5,580 nucleotides of DNA from Chitinophagaceae bacterium (GCA_009996555.1 JAACZX010000175.1:1-5580), one strand, 5' to 3'; numbered from the stretch's first letter, positions 1 to 5,580 are shown. Translations and numbers: made by a program. Notes: generated by a model not told the origin, from the sequence alone.

Positions 1-164
1 CATTTATCTGAAAACCTCGTTTGGTTAAAGTAACCAAGCCAGAGCTGCTCTTCTTCTGTAACTACTTTTGATTGTGCAAATGATACAACAGGAAACAATG
101 CAAGCAAGCAAACAAATTGCCATTTACATTGGAAAAAGTTGATGTATTTACGATCTGCTTTCAT
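1..164 (-). CDS. DUF2490 family secreted protein, N-terminal part (cut by window edge)
   Basis: Fifty-four complete codons are visible from the ATG at 164 to the left edge, with no stop. Residues 1-31 look like a signal peptide: a basic start (KADRK), a hydrophobic core around residues 17-29 (FVCLLALFPVVSFA) and a likely cleavage after SFAQ. The mature part opens with EEEQLWLGYFNQTRFSDK, which matches my memory of the start of DUF2490 proteins, small predicted outer-membrane or periplasmic beta proteins of unknown function common in Bacteroidota. The start codon is 7 nt after the yeiH stop, so the two genes are probably co-transcribed. No Shine-Dalgarno sequence is seen, as is normal in this phylum. 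The family call rests on a short segment. The gene itself is secure because of the signal peptide and the tight spacing. Confidence 0.75.
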   Translation of the reverse strand, partial: MKADRKYINFFQCKWQFVCLLALFPVVSFAQSKVVTEEEQLWLGYFNQTRFSDK

Positions 165-171
165 GTTATTA

Positions 172-1473
172 CTATTGAATGATTGGTGCTGGTAATATCT
201 TGCCGCCAAAAAGCAAATAAGCAATCAGTAAAGTCCACAGGATATTAAACAACTGTGCGCCAATAAATGCTGCTGCCGGACGGCCGCCCTGTGTCTTGAG
301 CATATCGGAAAACCTTGCTTCAATACCAATTGAAACAAATGCTAAAGCAAACCAAACAGAACGTATACTGTTGAGCACAGGACTTACCTGTTTTGATAAA
401 GCAGGTTGCAATACAAATGAAAAAACAAGTGATACTGCAATAAAGCCAAGCACAAATTTTGGAAACCGCTGCCAGATGCTGTTAAATCCGGGCTTTTCAC
501 CTTCAGATCTGCCTTTGTTATTTTTAACTACCCACCATGATGCGATCAGGAATGCAGCAACACCAATCAATACATTCTGCGAAAACTTAACAATTACACC
601 CACCTTTGTTGCCTGCGCTCCTACTATTTCTGTAGCAGCAGCAACAGAAGCAGTAGTATCCAATGTTCCGCCCATCCATGCACCAGCCACCAATTCAGGA
701 ATACCAAATCTGCCGACGATCCATGGCTGCAGCAACATCATAGGAATGGCTACAACAAGCACAAGCGTTGTAACGTAAGAAAGCTTCTTCTTATCAGCCT
801 GTATAGCCCCTGCTGCTACTATTGCCGCAGAAACTCCACAAATAGAAACTGCTGATGCAAGAATAACTGCAAATTCATCATCTACTTTCAGTTTTCTGCT
901 GAGCCATACAGCAAAAAACCAAACAACCGCAACCACAAGTATTGCCTGTAATACTCCTGGCAAGCCTGCTTTTACAATATCAGTAAACAACACACTGCTT
1001 CCTAAAATAACAAGACCTGTTTTAATAAAAAACTCCGACTTAGCTGCCGACCTCACCCACACAGGCAGCGTAAACAAATTATTCAGCAATAATCCCGTCA
1101 GCAGCGCAAAGATCACATACTCTATTCCGTAACTATTAACAGCACTGTTGCCAGCTGCAATCAGTGAAACAATTGCAAACACATACAATAACAGGAAACC
1201 CGGAATGAATTGACTCAATTTTTCGCCTGAGAAAAAAACTGCTGTTGCCGTAAGTAAAAGCAACAACAATCCGCCCAGCAAAAACAATACAACATTATTA
1301 AATGAGAAAACATGCTGTTGCAGATCTGCAAAATTCGCCCACTTGTAAGCCGGAATTGAAAACTTAAACCCAGGCATTACCAATGCTATAGCTATAACAA
1401 GTAAAAGAAGAAAGGCTGCGATGAATACAGCCCAACTATCTTCTGAAAAATTACGACGAAGCTTAAAATTCAT
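172..1473 (-). CDS. yeiH: YeiH/UPF0324 family putative sulfate exporter
   Basis: This 433-residue integral inner-membrane protein has about ten or more hydrophobic segments. It carries the conserved stretches of the UPF0324 (YeiH, Cons_hypoth698) family: a KTGLVILGSSVLF helix near 151-163, SICGVSAAIVAAGAI at 210-224, and AGAWMGGTLDTTASVAAATE at 263-282 followed by VKFSQNVLIG at 295-304. Members are annotated as putative sulfate exporters; direct biochemical proof is thin, so the substrate is family-level inference. At 433 residues it is longer than the roughly 350 of Escherichia coli YeiH. The surplus is mainly an N-terminal region with added hydrophobic segments (about 15-35, 60-81, 88-107). 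ATG at 1473 is the start of the open frame and leads straight into the first membrane helix. It lies 16 nt after the mature 3' end of tRNA-Cys, leaving no room for a separate promoter unless one lies within the tRNA. The DUF2490 gene follows after 7 nt. Confidence 0.9.
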   Translation of the reverse strand: MNFKLRRNFSEDSWAVFIAAFLLLLVIAIALVMPGFKFSIPAYKWANFADLQQHVFSFNNVVLFLLGGLLLLLLTATAVFFSGEKLSQFIPGFLLLYVFAIVSLIAAGNSAVNSYGIEYVIFALLTGLLLNNLFTLPVWVRSAAKSEFFIKTGLVILGSSVLFTDIVKAGLPGVLQAILVVAVVWFFAVWLSRKLKVDDEFAVILASAVSICGVSAAIVAAGAIQADKKKLSYVTTLVLVVAIPMMLLQPWIVGRFGIPELVAGAWMGGTLDTTASVAAATEIVGAQATKVGVIVKFSQNVLIGVAAFLIASWWVVKNNKGRSEGEKPGFNSIWQRFPKFVLGFIAVSLVFSFVLQPALSKQVSPVLNSIRSVWFALAFVSIGIEARFSDMLKTQGGRPAAAFIGAQLFNILWTLLIAYLLFGGKILPAPIIQ

Positions 1474-1489
1474 TCGGCAGTTTTTTTTG

Positions 1490-1560
1490 ACGCTGCAGCC
1501 GGAATCGAACCGGCGTAAAAGGTTTTGCAGACCTTTACCTCACCACTCGGCCATGCAGCT
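1490..1560 (-). tRNA. tRNA-Cys (anticodon GCA)
   Basis: Read on the minus strand this folds as a 71-nt cloverleaf. The acceptor arms are AGCTGCA (1560-1554) and TGCAGCG (1497-1491), followed by discriminator U73 (1490). Then come a 3-bp D stem (GCC/GGT), an anticodon stem AAGGT/ACCTT with loop CTGCAAA (anticodon GCA), a 4-nt variable region and a T arm GCCGG-TTCGATT-CCGGC. U73 is the discriminator base expected for bacterial tRNA-Cys. No CCA is encoded: the sequence after U73 is CAAAA. The first acceptor pair is A1 against G72, a mismatch; the other six pairs are Watson-Crick. The 5' end lies 3 nt after the U-run of an intrinsic terminator and the 3' end is 16 nt before the yeiH start codon, an unusually tight placement on both sides. 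Confidence 0.95.
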
Positions 1561-1563
1561 TTG

Positions 1564-1591
1564 AAAAAAGCCTCCCGAAGAATCGGGACGC
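1564..1591 (-). terminator. Intrinsic terminator after the TonB-dependent receptor gene
   Basis: On the minus strand the perfect arms TCCCGA and TCGGGA (1588-1583 and 1578-1573) enclose the loop TTCT. Two further outer GC pairs form after one mismatch (1591/1570 and 1590/1571), and six U residues follow at 1569-1564. It lies 42 nt after the receptor stop codon. Only 3 nt separate its U-run from tRNA-Cys, so any tRNA promoter must lie upstream of or inside this hairpin. I found no convincing TTTG/TAnnTTTG promoter between 1592 and 1633. Confidence 0.8.
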
Positions 1592-1633
1592 TTGCTTAGT
1601 TACGATTGCTTATTTAAGGGAAAACGATACTGC

Positions 1634-4186
1634 TTAGTGTATAGCATAACGAAGTGTAATACCATACGTTCTTGGATCGCCTAACACAGCTGCATAATGA
1701 CCGGCATTACCAGCAGCAGGCAACAATTGTTCAAAATAATTTTTATCAAGAATATTACGGGCCCATACAAACAAAGACAATCCTTCGGACGCTTTAAAAC
1801 CGAGTCTTGCATTGAGCAGTGTGTAACCATCTATATTCAGGTATTTTGATGGTGACGGGCTTGATGAAAATGCTGAACGGAAATAACTATCTGCTGCAAA
1901 AAAGTATTTACCCTCCTGACCAAGAAACTTTGCAGTTTTGCTAGAAAGCTCTCCGCCAAATGAACCGGCCCATTTAGAAATACCTGGCAACGCACCACCA
2001 GATACATCTTTAAACGCATTAACCGAACCTGTTTCTTCTAAAGGCACAGGCGCATTTTTGAACGATACATACTTGCCAACTGTGTAAGCAAGATTACCAT
2101 ATACACTGATGTGTTGGTTAAAACGAACATTACCATCAAACTCAGCACCATACACTCTCACACGTTCAGCATTTGCAAGATAGCCACGGTTTACACCTAC
2201 CTCAGCAGTTTGCACCTGTGTTTGATAATCTTTGATCTCAGTATTGTGTATTACAAAATTGAAGATGGCATTTTCAAATGGATTTGTTTTAATACCAATT
2301 TCATAATGTGAAACATACTCCGGTTTGATGCGTGCAAGGTCAAGTAATATTTGTCCGTTTGCAGTTGGCAAACCACCAAGATTAATACCTACCGGTTTAT
2401 AACTTACCGAGTATGTCGCAAACGTGTTGATTTGTTTACTTGGTTTATACGATACTGTGATCTGTCCTGAGAAATTACTTTCATTCACATTTGCACTAAA
2501 CGCCTGGTCAGTATAAACAGCACGCTTCAATGCAATTAATTGCGGATCGTTTGTTTGCAAACCTCCATACGTTTTACGGTCAAAATCAACTTCTTTCTGA
2601 TCGTAGTTATATCTTATGCCGGGCAACACGTGCAGTTTTTCAGTAACCGCCCAATCAAGCTGACCAAATACAGCTGCACCAAATGTTTGCAGGCGTGAAT
2701 TTGTTTTTATGCCATATCCTTCAAACAAGCCAGGTGTTTTCCAAAGATCACTTGTTGAACTTTGTGAAAAACGCCATTGTGCTGCACCCGATTCTTCAAT
2801 ATGAAAAGGATCAGTTACAAGATCCTGTCCAATTAAAAACGCACCTACCACACCACTCAATTTGGAAGAGAAATCACCTGCATAACGCAACTCCTGTGTC
2901 CATTGCTCATGGCGTGAAGTTGCCTGTGATAACGATAACACAGAAAGACCTGTAAAATCACGATCATTAGAAGGATCCCAGTTCCAGTAACGCCATGCTG
3001 TAGTAGAAGTAAGTGTACCGCCGCCGATCTTCGCATCAACATTCACCGATGCTCCACCCATCTGGTTACCGGAACGCCAAGGTGTGTTATGATCAATGAT
3101 ACGATCAAACGGATTGCGGGTCGGCAATTGATAATTCAAGTCTTTGATAATTGAATCGAACTGACGGTAACCTGCACGTTGTGTGCGAACCACACCTGCA
3201 AACACCTGTGCATATCCATCCGGTTTCTGATCAGTAAAATCACCGATCAATGTGATCTTTATTTTCTGATTTAAATTATACAGCAACTGTCCACGAAGAC
3301 CAAGATTGTTCAGATCGTTCACTGGCTTTTGTGTAGCAACATTGTAAAGTAATCCATTACGCTGTGTACCAGAAAACGAAAGACGACCAGCAAGTTTTTT
3401 TGTAATAGGCCCTGTTACAGAAGCTTTCGCCTGCACATAACCGTAGTTACCATAACTCACTTCAAAGTTTGCTCCTGTTCTGAAGCGTGGTGCTTTTGTG
3501 GTAATATTGAATGCACCTGCTGTAGTGTTTTTTCCAAACAGGGTTCCCTGCGGGCCACGCAAAACTTCTATCTGATCAATATCAACAAAATCAAGTGTTG
3601 TTGCTGCGGGGCGGGCATAGTACACACCATCTACATAAAAGCCAACACCCGGATCAATACCATCATTGGTTAAACCAAATGTAGAACCAAGACCACGGAT
3701 ATTCAATGTTGTATTACGAGGGTTAGAAGAATATAATTGTACAGTTGGCACCAGTTCTTTTAAACGGTTTACGTTAAACGCACCGGCATCTGCCACCTGA
3801 CCGCCGCCTACCACTGAAATAGGAATAGGTACATCCTGTGCTGTTTCAATACGACGGCGTGATGTAATCACCACTTCAGATAACTGGTTGTTATCAATGA
3901 GCACAATCGTGATTGCTTCTTCCTTTAATTCTGTTACCTGCAGTTCGCTTGGATAATAACCAACAGAACTGATCTGAAGAATAAACGGCAATTCCTTTGG
4001 TGCAGGAATACTGAACTGTCCTTTTCCATCAGCAAGTGTGCTGATGGTGGTTCCCTTTACTTTTACTGAAGCAGATTCAACAGGTGTTCCTTTCCCGTCT
4101 TTAATAATCCCTTTTAAAACAGATTGGCTGTAGCCCACCTGTGTGAGTACACTTAACAGGAAAAGAAAATAAAAACTTTTTCGCAT
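1634..4186 (-). CDS. TonB-dependent outer-membrane receptor
   Basis: This 850-residue receptor would import a bound ligand across the outer membrane using TonB/ExbBD energy. In order: a signal peptide at residues 1-21 (MRKSFYFLFLLSVLTQVGYSQ minus its last residues forms the hydrophobic core); a CarboxypepD_reg-like domain at about 22-100; a TonB-box-like LSEVVITSRRR at 102-112; and a plug at about 115-235 with NIRGLGS, YVDGVYYARP and RGPQGTLFGKNTTAGAF (from 210). The rest is a 22-strand-type barrel ending in DPRTYGITLRYAIH. The final residue is His rather than the usual Phe. The plug resembles the large class of iron-complex and small-molecule receptors rather than SusC, and no SusD-like gene is visible, so the ligand is unknown. 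Neighbouring sulfur genes and a Cys-rich leader suggest a sulfur compound, by inference. I chose ATG at 4186. An in-frame GTG at 4222 would add 12 residues before the signal peptide and would put the start inside the leader hairpin. Confidence 0.93.
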   Translation of the reverse strand: MRKSFYFLFLLSVLTQVGYSQSVLKGIIKDGKGTPVESASVKVKGTTISTLADGKGQFSIPAPKELPFILQISSVGYYPSELQVTELKEEAITIVLIDNNQLSEVVITSRRRIETAQDVPIPISVVGGGQVADAGAFNVNRLKELVPTVQLYSSNPRNTTLNIRGLGSTFGLTNDGIDPGVGFYVDGVYYARPAATTLDFVDIDQIEVLRGPQGTLFGKNTTAGAFNITTKAPRFRTGANFEVSYGNYGYVQAKASVTGPITKKLAGRLSFSGTQRNGLLYNVATQKPVNDLNNLGLRGQLLYNLNQKIKITLIGDFTDQKPDGYAQVFAGVVRTQRAGYRQFDSIIKDLNYQLPTRNPFDRIIDHNTPWRSGNQMGGASVNVDAKIGGGTLTSTTAWRYWNWDPSNDRDFTGLSVLSLSQATSRHEQWTQELRYAGDFSSKLSGVVGAFLIGQDLVTDPFHIEESGAAQWRFSQSSTSDLWKTPGLFEGYGIKTNSRLQTFGAAVFGQLDWAVTEKLHVLPGIRYNYDQKEVDFDRKTYGGLQTNDPQLIALKRAVYTDQAFSANVNESNFSGQITVSYKPSKQINTFATYSVSYKPVGINLGGLPTANGQILLDLARIKPEYVSHYEIGIKTNPFENAIFNFVIHNTEIKDYQTQVQTAEVGVNRGYLANAERVRVYGAEFDGNVRFNQHISVYGNLAYTVGKYVSFKNAPVPLEETGSVNAFKDVSGGALPGISKWAGSFGGELSSKTAKFLGQEGKYFFAADSYFRSAFSSSPSPSKYLNIDGYTLLNARLGFKASEGLSLFVWARNILDKNYFEQLLPAAGNAGHYAAVLGDPRTYGITLRYAIH

Positions 4187-4199
4187 TATAGTTTGGTTT

Positions 4200-4239
4200 A
4201 AAAAATAATAATTCTGCCGCACCTCTTCAGGCGCAGCAA
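4200..4239 (-). terminator. Predicted leader terminator (attenuator) upstream of the receptor
   Basis: In minus-strand RNA, TTGCTGCGCCT (4239-4229) pairs with AGGTGCGGCAG (4224-4214) around the loop GAAG. This gives 11 continuous pairs, eight Watson-Crick and three G-U. The tail is AATTATTATTTTTT (4213-4200), ending in six U residues and 13 nt before the receptor ATG. The perfect U-run starts 8 nt after the stem instead of touching it, so termination strength is uncertain. The hairpin lies between a short Cys-rich ORF and the receptor, where a transcription attenuator would be placed. A role in masking translation initiation is the main alternative. Confidence 0.6.
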
Positions 4240-4254
4240 TTGTTACCGGTTATA

Positions 4255-4284
4255 TGGAAATGCAATGACTAACACATGCATCCA
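4255..4284 (-). promoter_or_regulatory. Predicted hairpin covering the last Cys codons of the leader ORF
   Basis: In minus-strand RNA TGGA (4284-4281) pairs with TCCA (4258-4255), TGCA (4280-4277) with TGCA (4264-4261), and TG with CA, leaving a UU and a single-U bulge on the 3' side and loop TGTTAGT. The 5' side consists of the final codons Gly-Cys-Met of the leader ORF. A ribosome paused at the Cys codons would melt it, while a ribosome that has finished and left would allow it. Its stability is modest, and how it communicates with the hairpin at 4214-4239 is not resolved from sequence. Confidence 0.35.
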
Positions 4285-4349
4285 CAACATCGTGTAGCTG
4301 AAGTGAACTGCATAATAAAATGTGCGTGTAAAAAGAGAAGATGTTTCAT
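4269..4349 (-). CDS. Cysteine-rich leader peptide (26 codons)
   Basis: A short ORF runs from ATG at 4349 to TAG at 4269-4271. The peptide begins MKHLLFLHAHF and ends TRCCGCMC. Four of the last six residues are Cys (21, 22, 24, 26) and a fifth is Met, so translation of its end depends strongly on charged tRNA-Cys. The ATG falls about 3 nt after the transcription start predicted from the -7 box, so the message may be leaderless. Downstream come a hairpin over the Cys codons, a terminator-like hairpin at 4214-4239 and then a receptor gene in a sulfur locus. This matches the layout of amino-acid leader-peptide attenuators. Comparable Cys-rich leaderless ORFs are known to attenuate sulfur operons in mycobacteria; I know of no established name for this peptide in Bacteroidota. 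A chance ORF of this size is possible, but the composition and position argue against it. Confidence 0.7.
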   Translation of the reverse strand: MKHLLFLHAHFIMQFTSATRCCGCMC

Positions 4350-4353
4350 TTAC

Positions 4354-4370
4354 CCTACAAAAATAGTAGG
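4354..4370. promoter_or_regulatory. Operator-like palindrome A (17 bp)
   Basis: CCTACAAAAATAGTAGG has perfect 5-bp inverted arms (CCTAC/GTAGG) around a 7-bp AT spacer. It shares 13 of 17 positions with a second copy starting 27 bp away at 4381. It covers the predicted -7 element of the receptor promoter, as a repressor site would. A winged-helix dimer such as an Rrf2-family sulfur regulator is a reasonable guess, but no regulator gene is visible here. Confidence 0.6.
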
Positions 4371-4389
4371 CTGATATTAATCTACCAAA
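4358..4389 (-). promoter_or_regulatory. Bacteroidota-type promoter for leader ORF and receptor
   Basis: On the minus strand the -33 element TTTG (4389-4386) and the -7 element TATTTTTG (4365-4358, a full match to TAnnTTTG) are separated by 20 nt, within the range known for housekeeping promoters of Bacteroidota. Transcription should start near 4354-4350. The promoter begins 28 nt after the stop of the upstream fusion gene, for which no good terminator is seen, so some read-through is possible. Both elements are embedded in the two palindromes. Confidence 0.65.
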
Positions 4390-4397
4390 ATAATAGA
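4381..4397. promoter_or_regulatory. Operator-like palindrome B (17 bp)
   Basis: TCTACCAAAATAATAGA is a weaker version of palindrome A, with arms TCTAC/ATAGA pairing at four of five positions around a 7-bp spacer. Thirteen of 17 positions equal copy A in the same orientation. It contains the predicted -33 element. Two similar sites 27 bp apart on one promoter suggest cooperative binding of two regulator dimers. Confidence 0.55.
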
Positions 4398-4417
4398 CTT
4401 TTGTTTCAAAAAAAACT

Positions 4418-5580
4418 TTAGAAGACTTTTACGAGAATGCGCAAACTCCAGATAATAACAAGAATACCCAATAGAATAAATGCAGTTTTGCGGGGCATTT
4501 TGCCTGCAAGCTTTGCAGCAATGGGCGCAGCAATAAAACCGCCAAGCATCAACGCAAAGATCACCTGCCAGTGACTTACACCTAATAAAGTGAAGAACGT
4601 AAATGCGCTGCCAAGAGTTACAAAAAATTCAGTTAAGCTAACCGAACCTATTACATACTTCGGGCTGCGGCCTTTATTAATTAGCGTAGTTGTTACCAAC
4701 GGGCCCCAACCACCACCACCAAAAGAATCAAGAAAACCACCTGCACCTGCCAAAGCACTATAGTGCTTAAACTTCTTTTGCTGTTGCTGCTCCCGAAATG
4801 CATTGATCAGAAACTTAATACCAAGAAAAAGAGTGTAACAAGCAAGTAATGCACGCAACCAGATAGCATCGGTATTTCCCAACCATGTTAACAGGATGGC
4901 ACCAAGAATAGCCCCTATTACGCCGGGTATAACCAACGCCTTGAATAGTTTCTTGTTTACGTTTCCGAATTTGTAATGACTGTAGCCTGATGCAGCACTT
5001 GAAAAAACCTCAGCAGTATGCACACTACCACTAATAGCAGCGGGGCTAACACCTACCGATAACAAAACTGTGGCACTGGTTACACCATAACCCATACCCA
5101 ATGCGCCATCAACAAGCTGTGCAAGAAAACCTGCAAGCAGCAGCCAATGGAAATTTTTATCAAGTGTTTGATACCAGGCAAAAGTATCAGTGGCAATTTG
5201 CTGAAATGGAATATAAGAAAAAATAAAATGGCCGACCAGCATTAAAGCAAATGCCACTAATGAATATGTTGCAATTTTTTTCCACTTCTTTTCTGTTCCG
5301 ATGCGATCGTTCTCAACAAGTACTTTGGTGATTGAGTTAAGTTTTTTCACCTTGTACTCAAAATTTCCATTGAGTTTATTACGCACTTTGTGCAGGTTCT
5401 CGATCACTTCATCCAGCTCTCCTGGCAATGCTTCATACAGCACTTCCTTAATCCGCTTTGCCGCAGTAGGTGATTTTCCATTTGTTGAAATAGCGATCTT
5501 CAGGTTTCCTTTTTGCACAACACTGCCCAGGTAAAAATCACAGAGGTCAGGTGTATCTGCTACATTAATGAGGATGCCTC
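4418..5580 (-). CDS. Precorrin-2 dehydrogenase/ferrochelatase-like domain fused to TSUP (TauE/SafE) transporter, N-terminus missing
   Basis: The reading frame stays open to the right edge, giving 386 complete codons; a GTG at 5518 is internal and not the start. Visible residues 1-85 are the end of a CysG-N/Met8 siroheme-synthase domain. INVADTP (4-10) matches the NVVDAP segment of CysG that holds the catalytic Asp, here Asp8. AISTNGKSP (29-37) matches AVSSGGTSP, with Thr32 where CysG has the phosphorylatable Ser128. After a basic linker (about 93-101) come membrane helices of the TSUP/TauE-SafE family. These carry its two repeat motifs: GFLAQLVDGALGMGYGVTSA (150-169) with SGSVHTAEVFSSAASG, and GGFLDSFGGGGWGPLVTTTL (280-299). 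The first domain would make siroheme for sulfite reductase, and the second would move sulfite or another sulfur anion across the inner membrane. Fusing them links cofactor supply with substrate handling. Whether the NAD-binding half is intact cannot be seen here. Confidence 0.92.
   Translation of the reverse strand, partial: GILINVADTPDLCDFYLGSVVQKGNLKIAISTNGKSPTAAKRIKEVLYEALPGELDEVIENLHKVRNKLNGNFEYKVKKLNSITKVLVENDRIGTEKKWKKIATYSLVAFALMLVGHFIFSYIPFQQIATDTFAWYQTLDKNFHWLLLAGFLAQLVDGALGMGYGVTSATVLLSVGVSPAAISGSVHTAEVFSSAASGYSHYKFGNVNKKLFKALVIPGVIGAILGAILLTWLGNTDAIWLRALLACYTLFLGIKFLINAFREQQQQKKFKHYSALAGAGGFLDSFGGGGWGPLVTTTLINKGRSPKYVIGSVSLTEFFVTLGSAFTFFTLLGVSHWQVIFALMLGGFIAAPIAAKLAGKMPRKTAFILLGILVIIWSLRILVKVF

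Noticed and set aside
296..778. Plus-strand open frame of 160 codons antisense to yeiH
   Set aside because: It is an antisense shadow of a well-conserved transporter and shows no recognisable domain.
1837..3042. Several open frames of 60-90 codons inside the receptor gene on both strands
   Set aside because: All are shadows of the receptor coding sequence, with low-complexity or unrecognisable translations.
4187..4222. GTG at 4222 as the receptor start
   Set aside because: It would place 12 polar residues before a clean signal peptide and would put the start codon in the 3' arm of the leader hairpin. ATG at 4186 gives a normal signal peptide.
4243..4252. Near-palindrome TTACCGGTTA in the leader
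   Set aside because: Short (8 of 10 symmetric positions), single copy, and not placed over a promoter; likely chance.
4187..4352. SAM-type or other known riboswitch in the receptor leader
   Set aside because: I could not find the conserved core of a SAM-I or cobalamin riboswitch. The leader is better explained by the short ORF plus hairpins, although covariance-model searching was not possible here.
4400..4417. T-run just after the fusion gene stop as a terminator
   Set aside because: There are eight T residues on the minus strand, but no GC-rich stem precedes them, so termination here is not supported.
5516..5518. GTG at 5518 as the start of a TSUP-only protein
   Set aside because: The frame stays open upstream and encodes GILINVADTPDLCDFYLGSV, a conserved siroheme-synthase segment continuous with the downstream sequence.

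Overview
The window is AT-rich bacterial DNA, most likely from a Bacteroidota member of the Chitinophagaceae type. The support is a TonB-dependent receptor with an N-terminal CarboxypepD_reg-like domain, a promoter of the Bacteroidota form (TTTG, 20 nt, TAnnTTTG), start codons without Shine-Dalgarno sequences, and a precorrin-2 dehydrogenase/TSUP fusion protein. The family assignment is inference. Every gene lies on the minus strand, so the locus reads from right to left.

In order of transcription the window holds: (1) the C-terminal part of a siroheme-synthase/TauE-SafE fusion, cut by the right edge (5580-4418); (2) a 231-nt intergenic region dense with regulatory signals (4417-4187); (3) a TonB-dependent outer-membrane receptor (4186-1634); (4) an intrinsic terminator (1591-1564); (5) tRNA-Cys(GCA) (1560-1490); (6) a YeiH/UPF0324 putative sulfate exporter (1473-172), starting only 16 nt after the tRNA; (7) the start of a secreted DUF2490 protein (164-1), 7 nt after the exporter.

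The common theme is sulfur and cysteine. Siroheme is the cofactor of assimilatory sulfite reductase, TSUP and YeiH proteins are linked to sulfite, sulfonate or sulfate movement, and a tRNA-Cys sits inside the gene string. The receptor's substrate cannot be read from the sequence, but a sulfur-containing nutrient is a reasonable inference.

The most interesting part is the region in front of the receptor. Two 17-bp copies of an imperfect palindrome, 27 bp apart, overlap the -33 and -7 elements of a good Bacteroidota promoter. About 3 nt after the predicted transcription start lies a 26-codon ORF ending in Arg-Cys-Cys-Gly-Cys-Met-Cys-stop. It is followed by a hairpin over the Cys codons and then by an 11-bp GC-rich hairpin with a U-rich tail, before the receptor start codon. 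This looks like a cysteine-sensing leader-peptide attenuator placed under a sulfur-type repressor: two layers of control on one outer-membrane importer. It is a prediction from sequence alone.
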